From JADCRZ01 sp037718865 (GTDB lineage: Bacteria > Bacteroidota > Bacteroidia > Chitinophagales > Chitinophagaceae): a DNA stretch of 64,000 bases. This document shows, piece by piece, positions 18,797 through 26,391 of this stretch. The notes under the pieces were generated by a model. The model was not told the origin of the DNA. It saw only the letters and a program-made list of their open reading frames with translations, and ran no database searches. Every line of letters begins with the position of its first letter. The first letter of the stretch is position 1. The stretch covers positions 1-64,000 of the forward strand of contig JBBJMP010000012.1 in the NCBI GenBank assembly GCA_037718865.1, given 5' to 3'. Made by a program: the position numbers and the translations under genes.

Positions 18797-19441
18797 ATGG
18801 AAAAACAAACAAAGAACAACAAGAGCGCTGCCTCTAAGTCCGGTAACGCCAGTCCTAAAAAAAATTCGGGTGCAAAAAAGTCTTCTTTGGCCGAGGCCAA
18901 TGGAACTCAGGAAACTCCGATGCTGGAGAAATTTATAGTGGATTCGCTTAAGGATATATATTATGCAGAAAAGCAGTTATTGAAAGCTTTGCCCAAAATG
19001 AATAAAGCGGCAACAACGCCGGAATTGAAACAGGCCTTTCAGAAACATACAACGGTAACCCAGGAACAAATAGCACGTTTGGATCAGGTTTTCGAAATGA
19101 TGGGCAAAAGAGCTCAAGGGAAAAAATGTGAAGCCATGGAAGGATTGATCAAAGAATCCGAATCGGCCATAGAGGATACAGAAGCCGGTAGTAAGACACG
19201 GGATGTTGCTTTGATCATGGCAGCACAAAAAGTTGAACATTATGAGATCGCTTCGTACGGTGGATTAGTGCAGATTACAAAAACGATGGGAAAACAGGAA
19301 GTATCAGATCTTCTTGCGCAAACATTAGCTGAAGAAAAAGAGACTGACCAGTTGTTGACTGATATTGCAGAAAACAATATTAATCTCCAGGCACAGGAAG
19401 AAGGTGGTAGCGAAGTAGAAGAAGGCGAAACTGAAGAATAA
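18797..19441 (+). CDS. DUF892 ferritin-like protein (YciE/YciF family)
   Basis: A 214-residue protein. Residues 1-40 are rich in K, S, A and N and probably disordered. From about residue 42 a four-helix ferritin-like bundle follows: LEKFIVDSLKDIYYAEKQLL opens helix 1, KCEAMEGLIKE the linker and helix 2-3 region, and AAQKVEHYEIASYG plus LAEEKETDQLL carry the E and H residues expected at a di-metal site. The C-terminal tail is acidic (GGSEVEEGETEE). DUF892 proteins are linked to general and osmotic stress in other bacteria. A strong terminator follows at 19482-19515. It opens the stress cluster that runs to Ku and LigD. Confidence 0.88.
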   Translation: MEKQTKNNKSAASKSGNASPKKNSGAKKSSLAEANGTQETPMLEKFIVDSLKDIYYAEKQLLKALPKMNKAATTPELKQAFQKHTTVTQEQIARLDQVFEMMGKRAQGKKCEAMEGLIKESESAIEDTEAGSKTRDVALIMAAQKVEHYEIASYGGLVQITKTMGKQEVSDLLAQTLAEEKETDQLLTDIAENNINLQAQEEGGSEVEEGETEE

Positions 19442-19481
19442 TAAATATGTATAGTTCCGCCATAAATGGTGGATACGAGGT

Positions 19482-19515
19482 AAAAGTCAGGCTAGTAAAG
19501 TCTGACTTTTTAATT
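19482..19515 (+). terminator. Rho-independent terminator after the DUF892 gene
   Basis: AAAAGTCAG (19482-19490) pairs perfectly with CTGACTTTT (19502-19510) around an 11-base loop, and further T/A bases follow. It sits 40 bp after the DUF892 stop and just before the SemiSWEET start at 19519, which argues against an earlier start for that gene. Confidence 0.75.
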
Positions 19516-19518
19516 ATT

Positions 19519-19806
19519 ATGGAAGGCATTAATGTAAACTGCATGTTATTAGTAATCGTTGACCAGGTCATTGGAATTGTAGCAGGGGTATTAACCGGTA
19601 CATCTTTGTTACCTCAAGTGATCAAAATCATTAAAGAGAAAAAAGCCGAGGACATTTCCATTCCTATGTTACTGCTTCTGCTGAGTGGGTTATCGCTATG
19701 GGTTTATTATGGTGTATTAAAAGACGATTGGCCCATTATAATCACCAATTCGTTTTCTGTTTTGTGCAATATTTTAATTATAATACTGAAATACAGGTAC
19801 AAATAG
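19519..19806 (+). CDS. SemiSWEET-type PQ-loop sugar transporter
   Basis: A 95-residue protein with three hydrophobic helices: residues about 10-28 (VIVDQVIGIVAGVLTGTSLL), 45-63 (IPMLLLLLSGLSLWVYYGV) and 70-90 (TNSFSVLCNILIIILKY). The PQ motif is in LLPQVIKIIK and the conserved asparagine of the third helix is in TNSFS. This is the half-SWEET arrangement; SemiSWEETs act as homodimers and move small sugars through the inner membrane. The frame is open from 19447, but that start precedes the terminator at 19482-19515, so the ATG at 19519 fits the usual 85-95 residue length better. ATG at 19543 is a further option. Confidence 0.82.
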   Translation: MEGINVNCMLLVIVDQVIGIVAGVLTGTSLLPQVIKIIKEKKAEDISIPMLLLLLSGLSLWVYYGVLKDDWPIIITNSFSVLCNILIIILKYRYK

Positions 19807-19988
19807 CATTATGTGGCATGAGGAATGAAGAATGTTTAGTATATGTCAGGGGATTTATTTCTACAGTGAGCCAGCTAAGTGCTCAATGCTGATTATTGCA
19901 ATTGATAATTAATGAGTTGCAAACCGGCATAGTTATTTCAATCTTTATTTGACCTTATTCTTATTAAATCACTTAAAATTTAAATTTT

Positions 19989-20639
19989 ATGGAAATCAAT
20001 GAAAACCTAACCGACGTTTTGAATGACCTGATACGTATTAATAATGATCGTATTGCAGGATATAAAAGAGCGGCAGATGAAGCGGATAATAATGATGTCG
20101 ACCTTAAAGCCATTTTTCATCGTATGGCTGAGGAAAGCAGGCAATACATCTCTGAGTTAACCAGGGAAGTGGTAAAACTTGGCGGTGAACCGGCCACAGG
20201 TACTACTGCATCCGGTAAAATTTATCGCGCCTGGATGGATGTTAAAGCAACATTTACAGGAAATGATCGGGAAGCTGTACTAACGTCCTGCGAATATGGA
20301 GAAGATGCTGCTCAGAAATCTTACCAGGAAGCGTTAACTTCAGATGAAACCCTTTCTATTGATATTCGCCAGTTGATTGCGAATCAGAAGGCATCTCTCC
20401 AAATATCTCACGATACTATCAAAAAATATCGGGATATGTATAGGAACACCAATTCAGATAATCTGAAGGATGCTGACAATCTAACCAGTTCCACGGGCCT
20501 AACCGGTACAACATCATCGAATTATGGTTCTTCAAGCCGTTCAGGTAACCTGAGTGACCGTGATAGGTTGACTGATTCCGATAATTCAGGTGGTTCCGGG
20601 GATTCTGGTAATTCTGGTAACTTAAGAGGCAATCTTTAA
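19989..20639 (+). CDS. PA2169-family four-helix-bundle protein (DUF2383)
   Basis: A 216-residue protein. Residues 1-150 form a helical bundle with the pattern DVLNDLIRINNDRIAGYKRA, FHRMAEESRQYISEL, AVLTSCEYGEDAAQKSY and IRQLIANQKASLQISHD, matching the PA2169/DUF2383 family. From about residue 155 a low-complexity tail rich in S, G, N and D (for example NSGGSGDSGNSGN) follows and is probably disordered. The family is ferritin-like by fold, and its function is not established. It is on the same strand as the DUF892 gene and the small lipoprotein, in a cluster that looks stress related. Confidence 0.82.
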   Translation: MEINENLTDVLNDLIRINNDRIAGYKRAADEADNNDVDLKAIFHRMAEESRQYISELTREVVKLGGEPATGTTASGKIYRAWMDVKATFTGNDREAVLTSCEYGEDAAQKSYQEALTSDETLSIDIRQLIANQKASLQISHDTIKKYRDMYRNTNSDNLKDADNLTSSTGLTGTTSSNYGSSSRSGNLSDRDRLTDSDNSGGSGDSGNSGNLRGNL

Positions 20640-20670
20640 AGGCCCTCAAACATTCACTAAAAGGCGTTAT

Positions 20671-20937
20671 ATGAAAAGTTTCTGTGTTGTACTTATTCTA
20701 TCGGGAGCCTTGATCTTATATTCCTGCCAGGAGAATCCAACCCAAAATGATGAGGGTAATAATACCGTATCTCAGGATTCTGCAACAACCGGATTGGAAG
20801 GAACGCGCGACCAGTCAGGAACTATTGGTGGTACTGATGTGAAAGTAGATCCTTCATCCGGCCAAAATACCGGAAAACAATCTGGCGATTCAACAGTACG
20901 TAAAAATAAGGCCGGCAGGGATACGATTCCCAGGTAG
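20671..20937 (+). CDS. Small disordered lipoprotein
   Basis: An 88-residue product with a type II signal peptide (MKSFCVVLILSGALILYSC), in which the lipobox LYSC places the lipidated cysteine at residue 19. The mature part is almost entirely T, S, G, N, D and Q, with no hydrophobic core, so it is probably a flexible tail on a lipid anchor. It starts 31 bp after the PA2169-family stop and is probably in the same transcript. The family is not recognised; many Chitinophagaceae stress clusters hold a similar small lipoprotein (recollection). Confidence 0.7.
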   Translation: MKSFCVVLILSGALILYSCQENPTQNDEGNNTVSQDSATTGLEGTRDQSGTIGGTDVKVDPSSGQNTGKQSGDSTVRKNKAGRDTIPR

Positions 20938-21091
20938 GAAATGGTTGATATCAGGCAACCCAGACCGGGATGCGCGGTATCTCTCAGAAAGGTATTCCCG
21001 TATTTAATGAACAAAATCGTTCAAAAAGTTGTACTTTTAAAGCACTAGCTATGTTTTTCTGGGTTTAACAACTTTAAAAATCCTATAATTT

Positions 21092-21478
21092 ATGAATGTA
21101 CCATTTTATAATACGTTGCAACAGTGCGACAAGGTGATTGTAGAGAATACGACAATGCCGTATATGACAAGTTTCCATAGTTGTCTGAATCGAATGATGG
21201 GAGATGGGTATACAGATACTTTCAGGCCAACGGTTAAAGGATTACAATCCAAAAGAACTGAACGTATCTACCGTCCCCAGGAGATCATGATCGTAAATTC
21301 GTTGCGTTTTGAAGGAAATGCCAACCCTGAGGATAATGCGACCATGTATATGATTGAAACAGTTGACGGACTTAAAGGCACACTTGTTCACAAATATGGA
21401 ACCTTTGGGGACAACCTGATGGAACATTTGTTCAAACCTGAGAAAGAGGTCTTTAATGCTAATATTCAGGTAGTATAA
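21092..21478 (+). CDS. Conserved small protein of unknown function
   Basis: A 128-residue soluble protein without signal peptide or membrane helix. The central part (HSCLNRMMGDGYTDTF, then RPQEIMIVNSLRFEG, DNATMYMIETVDG and GTLVHKYGTFGD) has alternating beta-type pattern. It resembles a small Bacteroidota family sometimes labelled phosphoribosylpyrophosphate synthetase in databases, but I see no PRPP synthase motif, so that name should not be used. It follows the small lipoprotein by 154 bp and ends at a strong terminator (21535-21575). The role is unknown; the neighbourhood suggests stress response. Confidence 0.65.
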   Translation: MNVPFYNTLQQCDKVIVENTTMPYMTSFHSCLNRMMGDGYTDTFRPTVKGLQSKRTERIYRPQEIMIVNSLRFEGNANPEDNATMYMIETVDGLKGTLVHKYGTFGDNLMEHLFKPEKEVFNANIQVV

Positions 21479-21534
21479 AAATAGTGTTGGCTATTGCTGG
21501 AAGGCCTTTTAAAAATAATTAATAGTTATTGCTG

Positions 21535-21575
21535 GTGGATCAATGCAGGAAACTTTGCTTTGATCCACTTTTTTT
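21535..21575 (+). terminator. Rho-independent terminator after the 21092-21478 gene
   Basis: GTGGATCAA (21535-21543) pairs perfectly with TTGATCCAC (21560-21568), followed by seven T. It lies between the convergent small-protein gene and ligD. The stem may also slow transcription from the ligD side, but no T-run exists on that side. Confidence 0.8.
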
Positions 21576-21585
21576 ATTAAATTTT

Positions 21586-23220
21586 CTAAGCCTTCAGCCT
21601 CTTTAGACATTTATTAAGATCAATACCTGTTTTTAATATGCCATCGAACAGGTCTCCTTTTTTGAGGAGCCTTTTGGCAATAGTATGCAAAGTAAATTGA
21701 GAAGGGAGTAAACCCGGTTTTACTTCCTTCCATTCCAGGGGAGTTGATACTGTAGCACCGGGCTTTGGCCGGACACTATATACGCAAGCAACGGTTTGAC
21801 CCTCGCGGTTTTTCAGGTAGTCTATATAAATCTTGTTTCCCCTTTTCTTAAGGGACCGTTCCAGGCTGGTGGTTTCGGGTAAATGCTGGTGGACAATTAC
21901 AGCTATCTGTTTTCCAAATTCCTTTACCTGGTCGTAAGTATACTTTTCCGCCAGCGGAATATAAATATGAAGCCCGCTCGCTCCGGATGTTTTGCAGAAG
22001 CTAATCGCTCCGGCATCATCCAATACTTTCTTCACCGTCCTGGCAGTTTCAATAACTTCTCCAAAACTGTTTTTATCGGAAGGATCTATGTCGATGACCA
22101 TATACCCGGGTTTTTCGGGTTTTTTAAACGTAGAGTTCCAGGGGTTCATTTCAATACAACCCAGGTTGGCTATATAAAGTAGTGAAGCTTTATCATTGCA
22201 CATCAGGTAATGAATGATCTTATCTCCGGAGTTAGCATGAATATCTGCTTTTTTGATCCATAAAGGAGCTGATTCTCCTGCGTTTTTATGATAAAAGCCA
22301 TCATCAAAGATCCCGTTTGGATTCCTTTTTAATGAAAGCGGTCTGTTTTTTAGATAGGGTAAAATCAAAGGGGCAATAGTTTCATAATAAGTGATCAGGT
22401 CACCTTTAGTAATCTCTACTTCATCCCTGTGCTGACCCCGGGGCCAGTAAATTTTAAATAAGTTGGTAAGTGATACCTGTTGCTTGCCAACAACGATGGT
22501 TTTGTTATCTTCGGTAGAGACGGTTTCTTGTGGTTCTTCGCCAGTTGTTTCTTTTTTCTGTCTTGGTTTAGCTGACTTGTCTTTTGGTTCAGCTGTTCTT
22601 TTTTTTATAGGCGGCTCTTCTATTTTTATCTCGGCTTTTTCTCTTTGAGGTGTTGAACTGCTGTTTTTCGCTTGCGGGGCTGACTCTATAAAGTCTTCGC
22701 TGTTATAGTCATCATTAACCGCTGATGAGTCCCTATGTTTAATCAATAGCCAGCTATTTCCTTTCGGATCTTTTTTTAGATGTACCAGCACAAACCCGCC
22801 TTTCACTTTGCTTCCATGAAGCACAAATTTTAATTCCCCTTTTTGTAAGGCTGCAAGGGCCTGGCTTTCGGTTATGGTTTCGTTTTTTTCGTTAACAGGA
22901 GTATACCCGCCACTATCCCAGATCATTACTTCACCCGCTCCATAATTTCCCTCCGGAATGGTTCCTTCGAAATCAATATAACTGACCGGATGGTCCTCAA
23001 CCATCATGGCAAGGCGTTTATGTTGCGGATTTAGTGAAGGCCCTTTAGGAACAGCCCAGCTTTTTAATACTCCTTCCATCTCCAGCCTTAAATCATAATG
23101 TAAACGCGAGGCCTGATGCCTTTGTATTACAAAACGAAACGCTTTGTTTTCTGCAGATTTACCGGATGGTTCAGGGGTGTTATTAAAATTTCTCTTTTGA
23201 TTATAAATGGTAAGTGCCAT
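21586..23220 (-). CDS. ligD: LigD-type NHEJ protein with phosphoesterase and polymerase domains, no ligase domain
   Basis: A 544-residue protein. Residues about 28-165 form the LigD 3'-phosphoesterase domain, with the metal-binding H35, H41, D43, R45 and H77 (RLHYDLRLEMEG, VEDHPV). Residues about 170-240 form a K/E/P-rich linker. Residues about 245-540 form the LigD primase-polymerase domain, with D377 and D379 in VIDIDPSD and the SGASGLHIY motif. The ATP-dependent ligase domain that normally sits with these two, including its KxDG nucleotidyl-lysine motif, is absent; there is no frameshift or gap to explain this. The polymerase would fill ends and the phosphoesterase would clean 3' ends in non-homologous end joining. 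The ATG overlaps the ku stop by one base (TGATG). Confidence 0.9.
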   Translation of the reverse strand: MALTIYNQKRNFNNTPEPSGKSAENKAFRFVIQRHQASRLHYDLRLEMEGVLKSWAVPKGPSLNPQHKRLAMMVEDHPVSYIDFEGTIPEGNYGAGEVMIWDSGGYTPVNEKNETITESQALAALQKGELKFVLHGSKVKGGFVLVHLKKDPKGNSWLLIKHRDSSAVNDDYNSEDFIESAPQAKNSSSTPQREKAEIKIEEPPIKKRTAEPKDKSAKPRQKKETTGEEPQETVSTEDNKTIVVGKQQVSLTNLFKIYWPRGQHRDEVEITKGDLITYYETIAPLILPYLKNRPLSLKRNPNGIFDDGFYHKNAGESAPLWIKKADIHANSGDKIIHYLMCNDKASLLYIANLGCIEMNPWNSTFKKPEKPGYMVIDIDPSDKNSFGEVIETARTVKKVLDDAGAISFCKTSGASGLHIYIPLAEKYTYDQVKEFGKQIAVIVHQHLPETTSLERSLKKRGNKIYIDYLKNREGQTVACVYSVRPKPGATVSTPLEWKEVKPGLLPSQFTLHTIAKRLLKKGDLFDGILKTGIDLNKCLKRLKA

Positions 23221-23993
23221 CAGGAAGCTTTTCGTTTTTTAGTTTCCAGGCTGGCTTTGAGCTGGGCCATAAGGTCTTTTGATTTGGAATGAACCACCCG
23301 CATGGTTGGGGTTTCGATCTTTTTGCCCTTGGCCTTCGCCTCGATCATCTTCATTAATTCATCGGTATAGGTGTCCTTATATTTCGAAATATCAAAAGGA
23401 CCTGAAAGCTGGTCTATCAGGGCGATTGCCATTTTCAGTTCAGGTGCCTTGCTTTCAGCATCGGGAATATGCAAATCTTCTGATTTTCGCACTTCTTCCG
23501 CAAATCTGATTTTTTGAAGTATCAGGGTGTTATCAACCGTTTTTATCAGTCCAAGAGCTTGCTTGCTCCTCAATACATAACTTCCTAGTCCGGCCTTTCC
23601 CGTTTTCTTGAGTGCGTCTCTAAGTAGACCATAAGCCTTGACACCAGATTTTTCAGGCTCAAGAAAGTAAGGCGTTTCGTAATACATGCTGTCAATTTCT
23701 TTTTCCTGTACAAATTCAGCAATCTCAATCATCTTCGTTTTTTCGGGACTTGCTTTTTTAAAGTCGTCTTCGTTTAGCACCACGTATTGCCCATCCAGTT
23801 TATAACCTTTTACAATGCTTTCATAGGGAACAACTTTTCCGGTATTAGCATTTACCCGCTGAAATTTAATATTGGAATGATCCTTACTGTCCAACATATC
23901 GAGGTCCAGATCGCTTGACTGGACAGCACTGTATAATTTGACCGGAATGTTAACCAGGCCAAACCCAATAGAACCGGTCCATATTGCTCTCAT
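23220..23993 (-). CDS. ku: Non-homologous end-joining protein Ku
   Basis: A 257-residue Ku-core protein that opens MRAIWTGSIGFGLVNIPVKL, the standard bacterial Ku start. The core beta-barrel covers about residues 1-195 and the C-terminal part is rich in lysine (KAKGKKIETP, ETKKRKAS), as in Ku proteins that bind DNA ends and recruit LigD. The family forms a homodimer that threads onto double-strand ends. It is upstream of ligD with a one-base stop/start overlap, so the two are translationally coupled. The gene is divergent from the barrel gene at 24173. Confidence 0.95.
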   Translation of the reverse strand: MRAIWTGSIGFGLVNIPVKLYSAVQSSDLDLDMLDSKDHSNIKFQRVNANTGKVVPYESIVKGYKLDGQYVVLNEDDFKKASPEKTKMIEIAEFVQEKEIDSMYYETPYFLEPEKSGVKAYGLLRDALKKTGKAGLGSYVLRSKQALGLIKTVDNTLILQKIRFAEEVRKSEDLHIPDAESKAPELKMAIALIDQLSGPFDISKYKDTYTDELMKMIEAKAKGKKIETPTMRVVHSKSKDLMAQLKASLETKKRKAS

Positions 23994-24172
23994 ATATAAC
24001 AGTTTTAATAGTAAATTAAACTATTATGCCAGAATTTAAAAATTTGGATCGAAAATGAAAGAATTGCGTAGAATTACTTACCCATTTTGACGGAAGTTTA
24101 CTTTGGAAATAGCAGTTTTCTGCATGGATTAAAAAGGTATGGTATTTGACAATTAGAGAAAAACTTTAATCT

Positions 24173-24844
24173 ATGAAATGGAAAGTGCTTATTAGGCGTA
24201 AAAATGTGTTATTGTGCTTATTTGCCCTGGGTTTTGGAGTTACAGCGTTTGCCCAGGAGCAGCAAACGAATGCTGAGAGTTCGCTGACACCAAAGTTTGG
24301 AGTAAAGGGCGGGATTAACCTCAGCAACCTGTATGTTGATGAGGCAGATGATGAAAACATGAAACTTGGATTGAACCTGGGATTCTACTCTAAGATCCCA
24401 TTGACCAAAGGCCTATCTATTCAGCCTGAACTTATTTACAGCAGTAAAGGGGCGAAGCTTACTTACAACAATTTTATCCTTGGCAAAGGAGAGTATCGTT
24501 TTAACCTGAATTATGTTGAGTTACCCCTTCTGGCCGTTATTAATGTTGCCAATAACATAAACCTGCATGCAGGTGGTTATGTTTCTTACCTTGTTTCGGC
24601 AAATATTAAAGACATGGATGATGATGGCACCATCAACAACATCAGGGAGCTTAAGGCAGAAAATTTTAACCGCTTTGATTATGGCCTTGTAGGTGGCTTG
24701 GGTATTGATGTGCAAAACTTCACCATTGGTGCCCGTTACAATTACGGACTTAAAGAAATTGGTGAATCCGGCAGTTTGTCCGGCAATCTCACAAAAAATT
24801 CCAAGAACAGCGTGATCTCTCTTTATGTGGGTTTAGGATTTTAA
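24173..24844 (+). CDS. Outer-membrane beta-barrel protein (PorT/OMP_b-brl family)
   Basis: A 223-residue protein. The N-terminus has a basic stretch and hydrophobic core (VLLCLFALGFGVTAFAQ) that reads as a signal peptide cut after FAQ. The rest is alternating beta-strand sequence with the family opener PKFGVKGGINLSNL and ends in an aromatic residue (YVGLGF), as expected for an eight-stranded outer-membrane barrel. Such proteins are very common in Bacteroidota and their roles are mostly unknown. It ends at a strong terminator (24861-24895). Confidence 0.85.
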   Translation: MKWKVLIRRKNVLLCLFALGFGVTAFAQEQQTNAESSLTPKFGVKGGINLSNLYVDEADDENMKLGLNLGFYSKIPLTKGLSIQPELIYSSKGAKLTYNNFILGKGEYRFNLNYVELPLLAVINVANNINLHAGGYVSYLVSANIKDMDDDGTINNIRELKAENFNRFDYGLVGGLGIDVQNFTIGARYNYGLKEIGESGSLSGNLTKNSKNSVISLYVGLGF

Positions 24845-24860
24845 TTTGTTGACACACAGG

Positions 24861-24895
24861 TGCCGGGCGATGAAAATCGTCCGGCATTTTTTTTT
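24861..24895 (+). terminator. Rho-independent terminator after the barrel gene
   Basis: TGCCGGGCGAT (24861-24871) pairs with ATCGTCCGGCA (24876-24886) with one G-T wobble around a GAAA loop, followed by nine T. It lies between the barrel gene and the convergent hybrid kinase gene. Confidence 0.9.
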
Positions 24896-24935
24896 AATCC
24901 ATTCTATTCACGGCAAGGATAAGCCTGAGTTGAAT

Positions 24936-26384
24936 TTAGTACGTATTAAAGGTAATAAGGAATTCAGTGCCTACATTGAGGGTGGAATTTACTTCGATGC
25001 TGGCTTTGTGTGATTGAAGGATATTCAGTGTAGCAGCTAGCCCGAGACCCATACCATTCCGCTTGCTGGTGAAGTAAGGTTCAAATAGCCTTGACAGATT
25101 CTCTTCGCTAATGCCGCAACCTCTGTCCGTGATCTTAACAATACGCTGTAACGGATGGGTTTCAATAACAATATTCAATAGTCCTTTCTTATCTTGCATT
25201 GCTTCAACGGCATTAATGATGATATTTAGGAAGGCGATCTTAAGCTTTTCTTTATCTGCCATGATATGAGCAGGCTGATCGGAGTAACGGACCTGTAGTT
25301 TCACTTCCTGCAAAATGATCCGGTCGAGCGAAGAGGCGATGCTTTCATCCATTACTTCCTGCAATGCAATTTTTTCCAGGAACATTTCTGCAGGTCGGCT
25401 TGAATCTAATAATTCGGTAATAATGTCGCCGATTCTCCTGCTGTTCCTTTGTATAATGTCATGGTAGATCCTGTTTTGTGGCTCCGCTGCCATGTCTTGC
25501 TGCAACTGATCTACCGATAAGTTAATATTATTTAAGGGATTTCTGACTTCATGAGCGAGCGTCCGGACAAGGCGCCCCGCCGCTGCCAGCTTTTCTACCT
25601 GTAGGGTGATTTTTTCCGCCTTCTTCAGATGGGTAATGTCATGAATGATGCCATGGAAATAGGCATACCCGTTGGTGTCGGCCGCTTCTTTTGAAATAGA
25701 TAAAATACAATATCTTTTTTCATTATCTTTTATGATCAACTCAATCTCCATATCGTCCACCTCACCAAATTCTTCTATCTGCCTTAATAAAAAAAATTTA
25801 TCTTCTTCATCTTCCATAAGATCCTGGAGCCTCATCCGCTGGATTTCTTTGATGCTATATCCAAGAAGCTCTAAGGTAGAAGCGTTTACATCGATGAACT
25901 GTAACTCTTCTGTAGCCAGAAAAACAGCATCTTTTGACCTTTCAAAGATGCTGCGGTATTTTCTTTCATTGGCTTTTAGCGCCTTTAGCGAAGCTGCCCT
26001 TCCCATGGAATACCGAATGCACCGTTCCAGTTTCTCGGTGTTCAATTCTGTCTTAATCAGGTAATCTGCGGCTCCGGCCTGCATAGCTTCCCTGTCTACG
26101 GCCTGGTTGCCCTTACCTGTAAGTAGCACTATTGGTTCTTCACACTCCTCAAGGCGCGCATCCTTTATAAAATCCAAACCTGTTTTTGCACCTAAACGGT
26201 AATCCACAAAGTAAAGGTCATACTCATGGTTTTTCATATGTTGAAGGGCATCCTGGTACTTGTAACACCAGTCAATATGAAAATTTGCCGTATCAATATC
26301 CCTGATGTATTCACCGGTGATGATGAAATCGTCTTTGTCGTCGTCAATGATAAGAATGCGGATCGTGTTTTCAGGCGGTGTCAT
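24936..26384 (-). CDS. Hybrid signalling protein: receiver, PAS, histidine kinase
   Basis: A 482-residue protein read from the ATG at 26384; the longer frame to 26480 would overlap the upstream kinase gene by about 90 bp and adds no domain. An N-terminal receiver domain has the acidic pair in LIIDDDKDD and the phospho-acceptor aspartate in FVDYRLG (residue 61). A PAS domain follows at about 135-250, then a dimerisation helix with the phospho-acceptor histidine in LAHEVRNPLNN and an ATPase domain with N-box NAVEAM, GCGIS and GMGLGLA. A receiver at the N-terminus allows input from another kinase. It is the last gene of the rpoN-led operon, 7 bp after the upstream stop. Confidence 0.9.
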   Translation of the reverse strand: MTPPENTIRILIIDDDKDDFIITGEYIRDIDTANFHIDWCYKYQDALQHMKNHEYDLYFVDYRLGAKTGLDFIKDARLEECEEPIVLLTGKGNQAVDREAMQAGAADYLIKTELNTEKLERCIRYSMGRAASLKALKANERKYRSIFERSKDAVFLATEELQFIDVNASTLELLGYSIKEIQRMRLQDLMEDEEDKFFLLRQIEEFGEVDDMEIELIIKDNEKRYCILSISKEAADTNGYAYFHGIIHDITHLKKAEKITLQVEKLAAAGRLVRTLAHEVRNPLNNINLSVDQLQQDMAAEPQNRIYHDIIQRNSRRIGDIITELLDSSRPAEMFLEKIALQEVMDESIASSLDRIILQEVKLQVRYSDQPAHIMADKEKLKIAFLNIIINAVEAMQDKKGLLNIVIETHPLQRIVKITDRGCGISEENLSRLFEPYFTSKRNGMGLGLAATLNILQSHKASIEVNSTLNVGTEFLITFNTY

Positions 26385-26391
26385 GAAACTT

